Assembly (NCBI GenBank): GCA_013361685.1 | Contig: JABFXP010000051.1 | Coordinates: forward strand, 1-64,000 | Length of the DNA: 64,000 nucleotides | Reading direction: 5' to 3' | Origin: Catenulispora sp. | GTDB taxonomy: Bacteria > Actinomycetota > Actinomycetes > Streptomycetales > Catenulisporaceae | Shown here: positions 1 to 9,623 of the stretch, piece after piece | Layout of the letters: each line of letters begins with the position of its first letter | How positions within the stretch are numbered: position 1 is the first letter of the stretch | Translations under genes and position numbers: made by a program | The notes under the pieces: generated by a model | Database searches by the model: none | The model's input: the letters and a program-made list of their open reading frames with translations, nothing else | Told to the model about the DNA's origin: nothing

Positions 1-68
1 GTCCCCACCCCCAGCCCCACCCCCGCTCCGCGCGCGCCTCGCGCGTCCCGACAGAAAGGTCCGACTCC

Positions 69-293
69 GTGACCGGCAAGACCACCCACACCGCCCGACG
101 TATCCGCTACTTCGCCCGGGCCCGCCACCGCCGACCGTGCACGTTCCGGCGGATGCCGATCGCCCGGCTGCTGGCCGCCTTCCGCGCCCGCTGCGCGGCT
201 GTGATGAGCGTCCAGCCGCGGCCGGCCAAGCAGATCGCCCGCGCCGCCCGGCACGAGCAGACCCGTCAGCTCGGCGGGCGCTGGCATGTCTGA
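69..293 (+). CDS. Small basic protein at head of conjugation operon
   Basis: A 74-residue Arg-rich protein read from a GTG start preceded by GAAAGG at about 9 nt. Its stop overlaps the ATG of the next gene by 8 nt, which indicates translational coupling to the type IV secretion genes. A short hydrophobic stretch around 'IARLLAAF' is flanked by basic residues, so it may associate with membrane or nucleic acid. No family is recognised. Its place directly before the PrgI-like gene suggests a conjugation accessory role, but that rests on position only. The upstream 68 bases hold only its leader. Confidence 0.5.
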   Translation: MTGKTTHTARRIRYFARARHRRPCTFRRMPIARLLAAFRARCAAVMSVQPRPAKQIARAARHEQTRQLGGRWHV

Positions 294-1194
294 CGGCGAG
301 TTCTACTACACCGCCCGCATCCCCGCCGACATCGACCGCCCTGACGCCCTCGTCATGGGCTTGTCGTTCCGGCAGGTGGCCATCGTGGCCGGCACCGCGG
401 CCGGGTGCTGGGCCATCTACACCGGCGTCCACGGCGCCGCCCCGCACCTGCCGGTCCTGGCCGTGCTCGCACCGCTCGCAATCGTGCTCACGGTCGCCGC
501 CGGGATCGCCCTGGGCACCCGGGACGGCATCTCCGCCGACCGGTTCCTGCTCGCCGCGATCACCCACGCCCGCCAGCCCCGCCGGCTGGTCAACGCCCCG
601 GACGAAGGAGTTCCGCCCATGCCGACGTTCCTGCCCGACCGCTGGCGCAAAGCCCAAGGACCCGCGCCGTCGCCCCTGAACCTTCCCGTCTCCGGGGTCG
701 ACGGCCAGGCGGTGGTGGCCCTGGGCGAGGCCGGAGCGGCCGGGGTCGCCGCGTGCTCCACGGTCAACTTCGCGCTGCGCTCGGCCGGGGAGCAGAACCA
801 CCTGGTCGCCGGATTCGGCCGGTTCCTGAACTCCCTGTCCGGGCCGACCCAGATCCTCATCCGCACCCGCCGCGTCGACCTGGCCCCGATGGTCGCGGCG
901 ATCGAGGCCGACGCGGCCGGGCTGGCGCACCCGGCGCTGGAGGCCGCGGCCCGCGACCACGCCGCGTTCCTGGCCGACATCTCCGATGGCCGGCGCCTGC
1001 TGTCCCGCCAGGTGCTGCTCACGGTGCGCGAGCCGGACGCCGGACGGCACGGCGCGGACGCGGGACTTCGCATCACCCGGCGGCTGTCCGAGGCCGCCTC
1101 GGCGCTGTCCGGCGCCGGCGTCACCGTCGCCGCCTACACCCCGGCCGGCGTCGCCGACCTGCTGTCCGAAGCCTGCGCCGGCACCGCGGCCTGA
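286..1194 (+). CDS. PrgI/SCO6880-like type IV secretion membrane protein
   Basis: A 302-residue protein with a short cytosolic N-terminus, two adjacent membrane segments (about residues 28-50 and 60-82) and a larger soluble C-terminal part. The opening 'YYTARIPADIDRPD...GLSFRQVAIV' is the pattern of the PrgI/SCO6880 family, which sits beside VirB4 ATPases in actinobacterial and Gram-positive conjugation loci. It probably forms part of the inner-membrane platform (VirB3-like position). The ATG overlaps the end of the upstream small gene, and the VirB4 gene follows 30 nt later. The family assignment is from pattern recognition. The C-terminal half (about residues 125-300) I cannot assign. Confidence 0.72.
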   Translation: MSDGEFYYTARIPADIDRPDALVMGLSFRQVAIVAGTAAGCWAIYTGVHGAAPHLPVLAVLAPLAIVLTVAAGIALGTRDGISADRFLLAAITHARQPRRLVNAPDEGVPPMPTFLPDRWRKAQGPAPSPLNLPVSGVDGQAVVALGEAGAAGVAACSTVNFALRSAGEQNHLVAGFGRFLNSLSGPTQILIRTRRVDLAPMVAAIEADAAGLAHPALEAAARDHAAFLADISDGRRLLSRQVLLTVREPDAGRHGADAGLRITRRLSEAASALSGAGVTVAAYTPAGVADLLSEACAGTAA

Positions 1195-1224
1195 ACCACC
1201 CCCCAACCAAGACAGGAGCCACAC

Positions 1225-3114
1225 ATGATCAGCACCAAACTTCGCCGCCGCGGCGAGGCCGGGACAACGATCGTCCCGGCCTCGCCGATCGCCGGGCCCG
1301 GCGCGGTGGAAGTCACCGCGAGGCACCTGGTGATCGACGACGTGCACGCCGCGAGCTTCGCGGTCACCGGGTACCCGGCCGAGGTCCACGCCGGGTGGCT
1401 GGAGCCGCTGCTGACCTACCCCGGACGGTTGGACGTCGCGTTGCACGTCGACCCGTACGACCCGGTCACCGCCTCCACGAAACTGCGCCGGCAGCGTGCG
1501 CGGCTGGAGTCTTCCCGGCGTTCGGACGCCGAGCGCGGCAAGCTCGCCGACCCCGAGGCCGACGCCGCCGCCCAGGACGCCGCGGATCTGGCTTACCGGC
1601 TGGCGCGCGGGGAGGGGAAGCTGTTCCGGGTCGGGCTGTACCTCACCGTCTACGCCGACACCGAAGACGCCCTGACCCGCGAGGTCGCCGCCGTCCGATC
1701 CCTGGCATCCTCGCTGCTGGTGACGACCGCGCCGGCGACGTTCCGGCAGCTGGCCGGCTGGACCACCTGCCTGCCACTGGGCGTGGACGCGCTCGGGTCG
1801 ACCCGCACCTTCGACACCGCGGCGCTGGCCGCCGCGTTCCCGTTCACCTCCCCGGATCTCGCGCCCGCAGACCCGGCCGACACCCGCCCCGCGACCGGGG
1901 TGCTGTACGGGGTGAACGCCGCCAGCTCCGGGCTGGTGCTGTGGGACCGGTGGGCCCAGGACAACCACAATTCGATCACCCTCGCGCGCTCGGGCGCCGG
2001 GAAGTCGTACTTCACGAAGCTGGACGCGCTGCGCTCGCTGTACACCGGGGTGCAGGTGTTCGTGATCGACCCGGAGAACGAGTACACCCGCCTGGCGAAC
2101 GCGGTCGGCGGCACCGTGCTCGCGCTCGGCGCGGACGGGGTGCGCCTGAACCCGTTCGACCTGCCCGCGCACGCCGCGAACGCGGCGGCCGGCCCTGCGG
2201 CCGGGAACGCGCTGGTGCGGCGCAGCCTGTTCGTCCACACCTTCATCGCCGTCCTGCTGGGATGCGAGCTGTCCGCGGTGCAGCGCGCGGCGGTGGACAA
2301 GGCGGTCCTGGCCGCGTACGCCTCGGTCGGGATCGGGCGGGACCCGCGGACCTGGTCCCGACCGGCGCCGGTGCTGCGGGACCTGATCGAGGCTCTGCTC
2401 GACCTCGGCACCGACGCCGGCCTGGACCTGGCCGCGCAGCTGGAGCCGTTCACCACCGGCTCCTACTCCGGGCTGTTCGACGGGCCGACCACCACCGACC
2501 CGTCCGGGCACCTGGTGTCGTTCTCGTTGCGGGAGCTGCCGGACGAGTTGAAGACCGTCGGGACGCTGCTCGTGCTGGACGCGATCTGGCGCCAGGTCAT
2601 GTCCCCGACCCGGCGCCGGCGCCTGGTGGTCGTTGACGAAGCCTGGCTGCTGATGCGCGACCCGGCCGGGGCGAACTTCCTGCTGCGCATGGCCAAGGCC
2701 GCCCGCAAGCAGTGGGCCGGCCTGGCAGTGATCACGCAGGACGCCGCCGACGTCCTCGGCTCGGACCTTGGGGCGGCGATCGTCGCCAACTCCGCCACCC
2801 AGGTGCTGCTGCGCCAGGCTCCGCAGGCGCTGCCCGCCGTGCGCGCGGCGTTCCGGCTCTCCGACGGCGAGGCCGCCCTGATCGCCTCCGCCCCGGCCGG
2901 TCTCGGCCTGCTCACAGCGGGATCTTCCAGGGTCTCGTTCCACGTCATCGCCTCCGACGCCGAGCATCAACTGGCCTCGACGTCCCCGGCCGACCTGATC
3001 GAGACCGAACCCGGCGACGACTACTTCGCCGACGACACCCCACATGCCGGAACCGAACCGGCCGGCCCCGACCCCGGCCTGATGCTCGACGACCCCGAAG
3101 GAGACCTGCTGTGA
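1225..3114 (+). CDS. VirB4-type conjugation ATPase
   Basis: A 629-residue cytosolic ATPase of the VirB4/TraC family, which powers substrate transfer and pilus or channel assembly in type IV secretion. Residues 1-240 form the VirB4 N-terminal part. Walker A is 'RSGAGKSYFTK' (about 254-264). Walker B with its acidic residue is 'RLVVVDEAWLL' (about 465-475), followed by the sensor-like 'VITQDAADVL'. The ATG at 1225 has an AGGAG ribosome site. Its TGA overlaps the GTG of the coupling ATPase by 4 nt, so the two are co-translated. The length is near the short actinobacterial VirB4 form. Confidence 0.88.
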   Translation: MISTKLRRRGEAGTTIVPASPIAGPGAVEVTARHLVIDDVHAASFAVTGYPAEVHAGWLEPLLTYPGRLDVALHVDPYDPVTASTKLRRQRARLESSRRSDAERGKLADPEADAAAQDAADLAYRLARGEGKLFRVGLYLTVYADTEDALTREVAAVRSLASSLLVTTAPATFRQLAGWTTCLPLGVDALGSTRTFDTAALAAAFPFTSPDLAPADPADTRPATGVLYGVNAASSGLVLWDRWAQDNHNSITLARSGAGKSYFTKLDALRSLYTGVQVFVIDPENEYTRLANAVGGTVLALGADGVRLNPFDLPAHAANAAAGPAAGNALVRRSLFVHTFIAVLLGCELSAVQRAAVDKAVLAAYASVGIGRDPRTWSRPAPVLRDLIEALLDLGTDAGLDLAAQLEPFTTGSYSGLFDGPTTTDPSGHLVSFSLRELPDELKTVGTLLVLDAIWRQVMSPTRRRRLVVVDEAWLLMRDPAGANFLLRMAKAARKQWAGLAVITQDAADVLGSDLGAAIVANSATQVLLRQAPQALPAVRAAFRLSDGEAALIASAPAGLGLLTAGSSRVSFHVIASDAEHQLASTSPADLIETEPGDDYFADDTPHAGTEPAGPDPGLMLDDPEGDLL

Positions 3115-5684
3115 CCGCAACCCGCATAGCCGTCAGCGCCGCCGTGTCCGGCGCGCCGACGCCGAACCCGAACCCGACACCGACGGCACCGCCGCCGATC
3201 CCCCTCCCGCACAGCCCACTGATCAGTTTCCTGACACATCCGGGCCCGGCTCTGGCCCGCCTCGGACATCACCTGACGGCCTGGGCCGGAGTCTGGGGCC
3301 TGCCCGCCGGTGCGGCGGCGTTCGTCGTGCTCGTGCTGGCCGTCGTGGTCCGGGTCCGGTGGCGGCTGCGCCGGCACGCCGCCCTCGCCGACGGCGCCCG
3401 TTTGATCACCGTGCTGGCGCCGCCGAAAGTCACCACTGCCGCCGCCGAGATGCTGTGGCAGCAGCTGATGGGCCTGCTGCGCCCGGCCTGGAAGCGCGCG
3501 CTGTTCGGGCAGCCGCACCTGTCCTTCGAATACGTGTGGTCGCACACCGGCGTGCAGATCCGCCTGTGGGTGCCGGGCACCGTCCCGCCCGGCCAGGTCG
3601 AGGACGCGATCGCCGCCGCATGGCCGGGCGTCGGTGTCACGATCGCCGACGCCGCCGAAACGGCGACGCTGGTGCTGCCGGCCGCCGCGGTCGCCACCGG
3701 CGGCCGGCAGGTGCTGGCCCGGGCCGAGGTGCTGCCCATCCGCACCGACTTCGACATGGACCCGCTGCGCGGCCTGCTCGAGACCTGCGGACGCCTGACC
3801 GAGGACGAGCACGCCGCGGTACAGATCCTGGCCAGGCCGGTCACCGGACGGCGCGCGCGAGGCGCCGTAAAGGCGGTGACCGCGCTGCGTGACGGCGGCA
3901 GCGGCAGCGCCGGAATCGCCTCCAAGGCACTGGACCTGATCACCCCTGGCGCCGGAACCACCAGCGGTGTGAGCGCGCCGCGCACCGGGACCGCCGGGAT
4001 GGAGCCCGCCGAGGCCGACCAGTACCGGCAAGCCTCCCGAAAGGCCGCCGGCTCGCTGTGGGAAGTCCGCGTCTTCTACGCCGCCGGCTCCACGAAGGCC
4101 GGGGTGAAGCCGAACGACGGGCGGCTGCGGGGCCTGGCCGGGAAGATGGCCTCCACCTTCCCGGTGTTCCGGGCGGCGAACTACTTCGACCGCAAACGCC
4201 TTGCGGCCCCGGTGCCGGTGCTGAACGGCCGGCAGTTCGCCGGCCGCGGGCACCTGCTGTCGGTGGCCGAACTCGCGGCCCTGGCACATATCCCCACCGA
4301 CGCCGTTGCGGCCGGGCTCGAGCGGGCTGGCGCGGCCAGCGTCCCACCGCCGCCGGGCATCCCGGCCCCGGACGCCAAGGCCGGGATCAAGCCGATCGGC
4401 GTGGCCGATGCCGACGTGCGCAAGAAGGTCGGGCTGTCGGTCGCCGACGCCCGGCATCACATGCACATCATCGGCGCCACCGGCGCCGGCAAGTCGACCC
4501 TGATGACGAACCTCGTCCTCGACGACGTCGACAACGGTCGCGGCGTGGTGGTGGTCGACCCCAAGGGCGACATGATCCTGGACATCCTGGCCCGGCTGCC
4601 GCGCCGGATCGCCGACCGTACCGTGCTGTTCGACGCCGACTCCGCGGCCTGCCCGCCACGGTTGAACGTGCTGCAGCCGGAGTCGGCGGCGGACGTGGAC
4701 GTGGTCGTCGACAACGTGACCGGGATTTTCAAGCGGATCTTCTCCGGCTACTGGGGCCCGCGCACCGACGACCTGTTCCGGCAGGCGTGCCGCACGCTGC
4801 TGCACCACGACCGCACAGGTCAGGTGAACCTGCGGCACGTGGCGCTGATCCTCACCAACGCCGACGAACGCGCCGCTTACACCGCCGCCGGCCGCGCTGC
4901 GGACCCGGACTTGCGTGGGTTCTGGGACGAGTTCGACGCGCTGTCCCCGGGCATGCGCTCGTCGATCACGATGCCGCTGATGAACAAGCTGCGGCAGTTC
5001 CTGGGCCGCGACATCGTCCGCAACTCCATCGCCGCCGGCCCTTCCTCCTTCGACATGGGCGAGGTGCTCAACGGTGGGCTGTGCCTGGTGCGGATCCCGA
5101 AGGGTGGGCTGGGGGAGCAGACCGCGCAGCTGCTCGGATCGCTGGTGGTGGCCAAGTGCTGGCAGGCAGCCTCGGCCCGCTCCGGTCTTCCGCAGCACCA
5201 GCGGATCGACGCCAGCCTGCTGCTGGACGAGTGTCACAACTTCTTGTCCTTGCCCTACCCGATGGAGGACATGTTGTCGGAGGCGCGAGGCTACCGGCTC
5301 TCGCTGACCCTGGCCCACCAGAACCTGGCGCAGCTGCCGCGGGATCTGCGGGAAGGCGTGTCGGCCAACGCCCGCTCCAAGGTGATTTTCAACGTGTCCC
5401 CGGAGGACTCCCGGGAGCTGGAGCGGCACACCGCGCCCCTGCTCGGCGCCTACGACCTGTCGCACCTGGGCAAGTTCCAGGCCACTGGCCGCCTGGTGGC
5501 AGGCGCTGAAGAACGCCCGGCGTTCACGCTGCGCACCATCCCCATGCGCCCGGCGATCGCGGGTCGGGAGCAGGAGATCCGCGCCGGCGCCACCGCCGCG
5601 TTCGGCCGCGTTCCCGGGCCGGAGGTCGAGCAGATCCTCACCGAGATCGACCTGCGCTACCCGCCGGCAGCCGACGCCGCCTAA
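3111..5684 (+). CDS. VirD4/TraG-type coupling ATPase
   Basis: An 857-residue protein starting at the GTG that overlaps the VirB4 stop (GTGA); the longer track ORF is an artefact of an open frame. A Pro-rich N-terminus is followed by one membrane segment (about residues 64-84). The RecA-like motor carries Walker A 'GATGAGKSTLM' (about 453), 'VVVVDPKGDM' (about 480) and the late motif 'LLLDECHNFL' (about 703). This is the layout of conjugative coupling proteins that bring DNA to the secretion channel. The extended region between the membrane segment and the ATPase (about 100-440) is not assigned and may contact substrate. HerA-like annotation is also possible. Confidence 0.83.
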   Translation: MTATRIAVSAAVSGAPTPNPNPTPTAPPPIPLPHSPLISFLTHPGPALARLGHHLTAWAGVWGLPAGAAAFVVLVLAVVVRVRWRLRRHAALADGARLITVLAPPKVTTAAAEMLWQQLMGLLRPAWKRALFGQPHLSFEYVWSHTGVQIRLWVPGTVPPGQVEDAIAAAWPGVGVTIADAAETATLVLPAAAVATGGRQVLARAEVLPIRTDFDMDPLRGLLETCGRLTEDEHAAVQILARPVTGRRARGAVKAVTALRDGGSGSAGIASKALDLITPGAGTTSGVSAPRTGTAGMEPAEADQYRQASRKAAGSLWEVRVFYAAGSTKAGVKPNDGRLRGLAGKMASTFPVFRAANYFDRKRLAAPVPVLNGRQFAGRGHLLSVAELAALAHIPTDAVAAGLERAGAASVPPPPGIPAPDAKAGIKPIGVADADVRKKVGLSVADARHHMHIIGATGAGKSTLMTNLVLDDVDNGRGVVVVDPKGDMILDILARLPRRIADRTVLFDADSAACPPRLNVLQPESAADVDVVVDNVTGIFKRIFSGYWGPRTDDLFRQACRTLLHHDRTGQVNLRHVALILTNADERAAYTAAGRAADPDLRGFWDEFDALSPGMRSSITMPLMNKLRQFLGRDIVRNSIAAGPSSFDMGEVLNGGLCLVRIPKGGLGEQTAQLLGSLVVAKCWQAASARSGLPQHQRIDASLLLDECHNFLSLPYPMEDMLSEARGYRLSLTLAHQNLAQLPRDLREGVSANARSKVIFNVSPEDSRELERHTAPLLGAYDLSHLGKFQATGRLVAGAEERPAFTLRTIPMRPAIAGREQEIRAGATAAFGRVPGPEVEQILTEIDLRYPPAADAA

Positions 5685-5801
5685 AGGCGCCTGCTGCCCA
5701 CATGCCGGCGGCGCCGCGAACCCGTCTTCCGGCGCCGTCGTGCGTCGCGGCCTGCGCGCTGTGCCAGACCCCGAACACCCCTCACCAGCCAAGGAATCCC
5801 C

Positions 5802-6839
5802 ATGCCTGAAACCGACCGTCCCACACCCGGCGTCGCCTTCCGCGGCGCCCCGGACTACCGCCGGCCCTTCGACACCGAGGCCGCGCCGGTGCGCCGAGCC
5901 CAGATCGCGATGCTGGTCGCGCACCTGACCCCGCGCGACTCCTGGATCGCCGCGATGGTCCACGAACACCGGGTGCTGACCACCACCCAGATCGCCGAGC
6001 TCGGCTACAACTCGGTGCGCACCGCCCGCCGCCGCCTGGCCGCCCTGACCGAGCTGCGCCTGGTGGACCGGTTCCGGCCGCTGGTCGCGCTCGGCGCCGG
6101 CACCGCACCCGAGCACTACGTCCTGGGCCCGGCCGGCGCGAGCTGGCTGGCCGCGGCCTACGAGATCCCAGCGAAGACCTTCGGCTACCACCGCCACCGC
6201 GCCCACCTGATTGCCGCCTCCCACCAGCTGGGCCACGCGGTGGGCTGCAACCAGGTGTTCACCGACCTCGCGGTCGCCGGCCGTGGCGAGGCCGGTCACG
6301 GACGGCTGGCCGCCTGGTGGTCCGAGCGGCGCTGCATCCGGCTGTTCACCGACGCCGGCATCCGCCCCGACGGCTACGGCCACCACACCCTGGCCCCGGC
6401 AGGCGCGGACCCGGACAGCGCGGCCAACGTCCGGTTCTTCCTGGAATACGACACCGGCAGCGAACCCATTGCCAAGGTCGCCGCGAAACTCGCCGGCTAC
6501 GCCCGCCTGGCCGCTGCCAGCACCCCGACCCCGGTGCTGTTTCACCTCCCGAACGCTCGTCGCGAGGCGCGGCTGCACGCCGCCCTCGCCGACACCGCCG
6601 GGGTTCCCGTGGCCACCACCACCCCCGAAGCCCGGCTGCTCGCCGGCACCGGACCCGCCGGTCCGGTCTGGTTGCCGGTGACCGCAGGCCGCCGCCGCGG
6701 CCCGGCGCGCCTGGCCCTGGTCGAACTCGACCAACTTGTCGAAACGCGGCCCCGGCCCCGGCGCAGCGGGGCGTCGACGGTGCCGTCCTGGTGGACCGAG
6801 CCCCCGACTCCGCTCCCGCCGGCCACCTGGGCCCGCTGA
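5802..6839 (+). CDS. Replication-relaxation family protein
   Basis: A 345-residue soluble protein with AAGGA 6 nt before the ATG. An N-terminal winged helix (about residues 42-88, 'LTTTQIAELGY...RTARRRLAAL') is followed by a core with 'FFLEYDTGSEPIAKVAAKLAGY', a conserved signature of the replication-relaxation (PF13814-like) family. Members occur on actinobacterial conjugative elements beside VirD4 and are thought to process or bind plasmid DNA, though catalysis is not established. No canonical relaxase (HUH or MOBF motif) was found in the window, so this protein is the best candidate for the DNA-processing step. Confidence 0.78.
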   Translation: MPETDRPTPGVAFRGAPDYRRPFDTEAAPVRRAQIAMLVAHLTPRDSWIAAMVHEHRVLTTTQIAELGYNSVRTARRRLAALTELRLVDRFRPLVALGAGTAPEHYVLGPAGASWLAAAYEIPAKTFGYHRHRAHLIAASHQLGHAVGCNQVFTDLAVAGRGEAGHGRLAAWWSERRCIRLFTDAGIRPDGYGHHTLAPAGADPDSAANVRFFLEYDTGSEPIAKVAAKLAGYARLAAASTPTPVLFHLPNARREARLHAALADTAGVPVATTTPEARLLAGTGPAGPVWLPVTAGRRRGPARLALVELDQLVETRPRPRRSGASTVPSWWTEPPTPLPPATWAR

Positions 6840-6869
6840 CCGTAACCCGCAGCACGAGGAAGGACTCGC

Positions 6870-7811
6870 ATGGGGAAACTCGCTACCGCCGTGGCCGCCG
6901 GACTTCTTGCATTGATCACGCTGATCGGCGCCGCCGGGGCCGGCGTCGCCTCCGCCCTCGGCCTCGGCTCGGGCTCCGGGCCGCCGTCGGACACCGCGCG
7001 GGCGCAGGTCCCTCCGACCTTCTACCTCACCGCGATCCACGCCGCCGCCGAATGCCCCGGCTTGTCCTGGACGGTGCTGGCCGCGATCGCCAACCAGGCC
7101 ACAGGCTTCGGCTGGCACGCCGGCCCCGACGGCACCATCGGGCCGATGGGCCTGACCGACAAGGAGTTCACCGACCACGCCGACCCCGTCCCGCCCGGGG
7201 GCGCCACCCCGGCATCCGCCGGCGACGTCGTGGACGCTATGTTCGCCACGGCGCGGCTGCTGTGCGCAGGCGGCGCGAAGAACGGCACCGACCTGAATGC
7301 GGCACTGAAGGCACTGCGCGACGACGACGCGTTCGTCACGGCTGTACAGGCCGACGCCGCCACCTACGGCGGCGCCGACAGCGGCGTCACCGGTGGTACT
7401 GCGACGGCCGGGCCGCTGCCCGCGGCTCCCGGACCCGCCCAGGCCGCGGCCATCGCCTTCGCCCAATCCCAACTCGGCCTGCCGTATGCGTGGGGCGCGG
7501 AGAATCCCGGCGTCAGCTTCGACTGCTCCGGCCTGGTCCAAGCCGCCTACAACGCCGCCGGAATACACCTTCCACGCGTGGCCACCGACCAGTACAACGC
7601 CACCATTCCCATTCCACCAGGAACGCCCCTGCTGCCCGGCGACCTGGTCTATTATGGAACCGCACCGAACAACCTGGAACACATTGGTATATACATTGGC
7701 AATGGGTTGATGATCGATGCGCCGCACACCGGGGCCGTGGTTCGCGTGGAACCGTTCAGATATCAGGGAGACAACTACGCGGGCGCCACGCGGGTGGTGA
7801 AAAATCCGTGA
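6870..7811 (+). CDS. NlpC/P60 cell-wall hydrolase of the conjugation locus
   Basis: A 313-residue exported protein with a strong AGGAAGGA ribosome site. One N-terminal membrane segment or signal (about residues 5-30) is followed by a transglycosylase-like helical region (about 55-165). A C-terminal NlpC/P60 cysteine peptidase (about 190-313) shows Cys in 'FDCSGLVQ' (about 217), His in 'LEHIGIYIGNG' (about 268) and the third polar position in 'IDAPHTG' (about 284). It should cut peptidoglycan peptides to let the secretion channel cross the wall. The muramidase-like half lacks an obvious catalytic Glu in a typical motif, so only the NlpC/P60 activity is supported. Codon use becomes AT-richer near the 3' end. 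Confidence 0.85.
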   Translation: MGKLATAVAAGLLALITLIGAAGAGVASALGLGSGSGPPSDTARAQVPPTFYLTAIHAAAECPGLSWTVLAAIANQATGFGWHAGPDGTIGPMGLTDKEFTDHADPVPPGGATPASAGDVVDAMFATARLLCAGGAKNGTDLNAALKALRDDDAFVTAVQADAATYGGADSGVTGGTATAGPLPAAPGPAQAAAIAFAQSQLGLPYAWGAENPGVSFDCSGLVQAAYNAAGIHLPRVATDQYNATIPIPPGTPLLPGDLVYYGTAPNNLEHIGIYIGNGLMIDAPHTGAVVRVEPFRYQGDNYAGATRVVKNP

Positions 7812-9082
7812 GAAACGGAGAGTATCCCCGGCTTATTTCTTCCGCCGTCTGCCGGGATTCCCCGGGCCTCGGTACGAGGCTAACCGCCTTCCCGCGATGC
7901 CGGCAAGACCGCGCCGATCGCCCGTGGCCAAACGCCACGCGACGCCACCCCGGGGTGCGTGCGCCGGCCAGATGAGGAGCCGTCAGAGAGGCCGACGTCG
8001 GACATAAGCGGCTGGCAGAACTGGCGTCGGCCGAGCGGGCCACCGCAACGCCACGGGGCGACCAACGGTGTTGGGCGAGCAAATTCAGGGCTTTGCTACA
8101 CCCCCGTGGCCGTTCGGTGGGCCGTTCCACAGTCCGTTACGGGGCCCGTTCGTCCGAGCCATTCAGCACGGCCACACGTTGATGGCTTCACCGCAGGTAG
8201 GGGCCTTGGTACTAGCGGATCGACGACGAGACTTATATCTACAGCTCCTCGATCATTCCGATTCAACCCCGCGGGCCATGGCCCTGCACCCGTACGTCGT
8301 GTCGTGCTCGCTTGCGCTGCTCTGTTCCCCTATCGCCTCATCCTGTTCGAGACTTCGTGTCGTTGGAATGTCTACCCTTCCTGTTACGCCCGCCCCGCTT
8401 CTGCCTACGCGCAGCCGCCGGCGCCGATGGCGATCCGAGGCGTACCCACACTCTGCCAGCGGTAGCCCTCCCCGCAGCCGTGACCAAAGCCGCCGAAAGT
8501 GCATGAAACTGGCAAATGCGACACGAGGCGTGCCGCCCGCCCGGTGGGAACCGCGCCGGTAGCGCGTTCCGCGCGCACGTTCCGCCCAGTACCGCCCCGG
8601 CGCGCGCAACGGCACGTCACCCGCGCCGAAACCGCCCGCCCGCGCGGGTGACCGGCGCGGGCGGGCGGGTTTTCGACACCGACCGCGTCCATGCAGCCCC
8701 GGACCGCGAGCCCGCCCGTGACCTCGACCGATTCAGAGCCGCAACCCCGGTCGCACCTTCAAAAGCGTCGAGGAATCGCAAAACATCGATAGTTATCAAG
8801 CCCCATTTCGACTGGATCCATGACCGCGAATCGAGCTATATTTTTCATGTGCCCGGGGGAAAGCCCGAAGCGGGAAATGCGAACCGGCACAAAAGAAATG
8901 ACGAAACCCCGCTCGACTTGTTGCAAACGCCGAGATAGGGTCGTAGCAACGAACCGGGGAAACCCGAAGGAATGACACCGGAACACATTCCGGAAACCCC
9001 TAATGAAACTCCGCCCGGGCGGAGCCTTGCCAAAAAACGGCCGGGAATCCCGGAATGCACATCATCAAGAAAGGCGAATGGA
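7812..9082. other. Non-coding spacer with AT-richer tracts
   Basis: About 1.27 kb between the conjugation genes and the cargo genes. The track ORFs here (for example 7959-8465 and 8068-8562) show no family resemblance and no good ribosome sites. Base composition is less GC-rich around 8200-8360 and 8755-8970. A long GC hairpin followed by T residues lies at 8629-8673. The final 200 bases hold short repeated words such as 'CCCGAAG' and 'CGGGAAA'. It may contain promoters, an origin of transfer or an untranslated regulatory RNA, but nothing proves these. Confidence 0.45.
8629..8673. terminator. Strong hairpin with T tract (probably bidirectional terminator)
   Basis: A perfect 14-bp stem pairs 8632-8645 with 8655-8668 around a 9-nt loop. 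It is followed by a G and TTTT on the plus strand and preceded by AAA on the other side. This is the form of an intrinsic terminator usable in either direction. No clear gene ends directly before it. Confidence 0.6.
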
Positions 9083-9217
9083 ATGTGTGAGAAGTGCGTC
9101 AACAAGAACCCCTGCGACGAGTGCGGCGCGGAACCCGGCGAGCGGTGCCTGCCGTATTGCACCGGCCCCTACGGCCCCGGCGGTCCCCACGAGTTCGACC
9201 TCGACGACGCCTCCTGA
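9083..9217 (+). CDS. Small zinc-ribbon-like protein (44 aa)
   Basis: A compact Cys-rich protein with 'CEKC', 'CDEC' and 'GERCLPYC', suited to binding zinc. The pattern C-x2-CGAEPGERC resembles the short actinobacterial zinc-finger modules seen in plasmid and phage genes. The ATG at 9083 is preferred because GAAAGG lies about 9 nt upstream. The track ORF starts at 8972, where the GAAGGA is directly against the ATG. It is the first gene of the plus-strand cargo run. Function unknown. Confidence 0.55.
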   Translation: MCEKCVNKNPCDECGAEPGERCLPYCTGPYGPGGPHEFDLDDAS

Positions 9218-9250
9218 CCCCTCCCCGATTCGCCCCGAAGGACCGGCTCA

Positions 9251-9541
9251 ATGCCCACACCCCGCCTGCCCGTACCCCGCTCCGCCCCCATCACCGACAC
9301 CATCATCGGCACCAACGCCCACGGCGCCACGATCACCGTGACCCGCCACGGACCGGAATTCCCCAGCGGGGAGCGAACCGAATGGGTCGCCTGGGACCGC
9401 GTCAACCCCGACGGCAGCCGCGAACGCTGGGCCGAGCGCATCACCGGCTACCGGCTGAAGACCCTGGCCGACGAACTCGACCGGATCCACGCCCAGCTGG
9501 TCCTCACCGCCGCCGGTGCCACCCGCACCCGCACCGTCTGA
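9251..9541 (+). CDS. Hypothetical protein (96 aa)
   Basis: A small soluble protein with GAAGGA about 9 nt before its ATG. The middle is beta-rich ('TIIGTNAHGATITVTRHG') and the end is helical ('YRLKTLADELDRIHAQLV'). It includes a 'W-x-RVNPDG' segment. No family recognised. It lies 33 nt after the zinc-ribbon gene, and the two probably share a transcript. Confidence 0.55.
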   Translation: MPTPRLPVPRSAPITDTIIGTNAHGATITVTRHGPEFPSGERTEWVAWDRVNPDGSRERWAERITGYRLKTLADELDRIHAQLVLTAAGATRTRTV

Positions 9542-9623
9542 ACCCCTCCGGGCCGCAACCGCCCGCGCAAGTGCAAGACCTCCGCGACACCCAACCCCCA
9601 CGAGCTGAAACCGGAGTACCCCC

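Noticed and set aside
405-2636. 743-aa plus-strand ORF
   Set aside because: Arg/Pro-rich out-of-frame shadow of the PrgI-like and VirB4 genes.
3021-7727. 1568-aa minus-strand ORF
   Set aside because: It lies opposite the VirD4, replication-relaxation and NlpC/P60 genes and has the repetitive Gly/Arg composition of a shadow frame in GC-rich DNA.
8068-8562. 164-aa ORF in the spacer
   Set aside because: No ribosome site, no recognisable motif and mixed codon composition; kept as non-coding.
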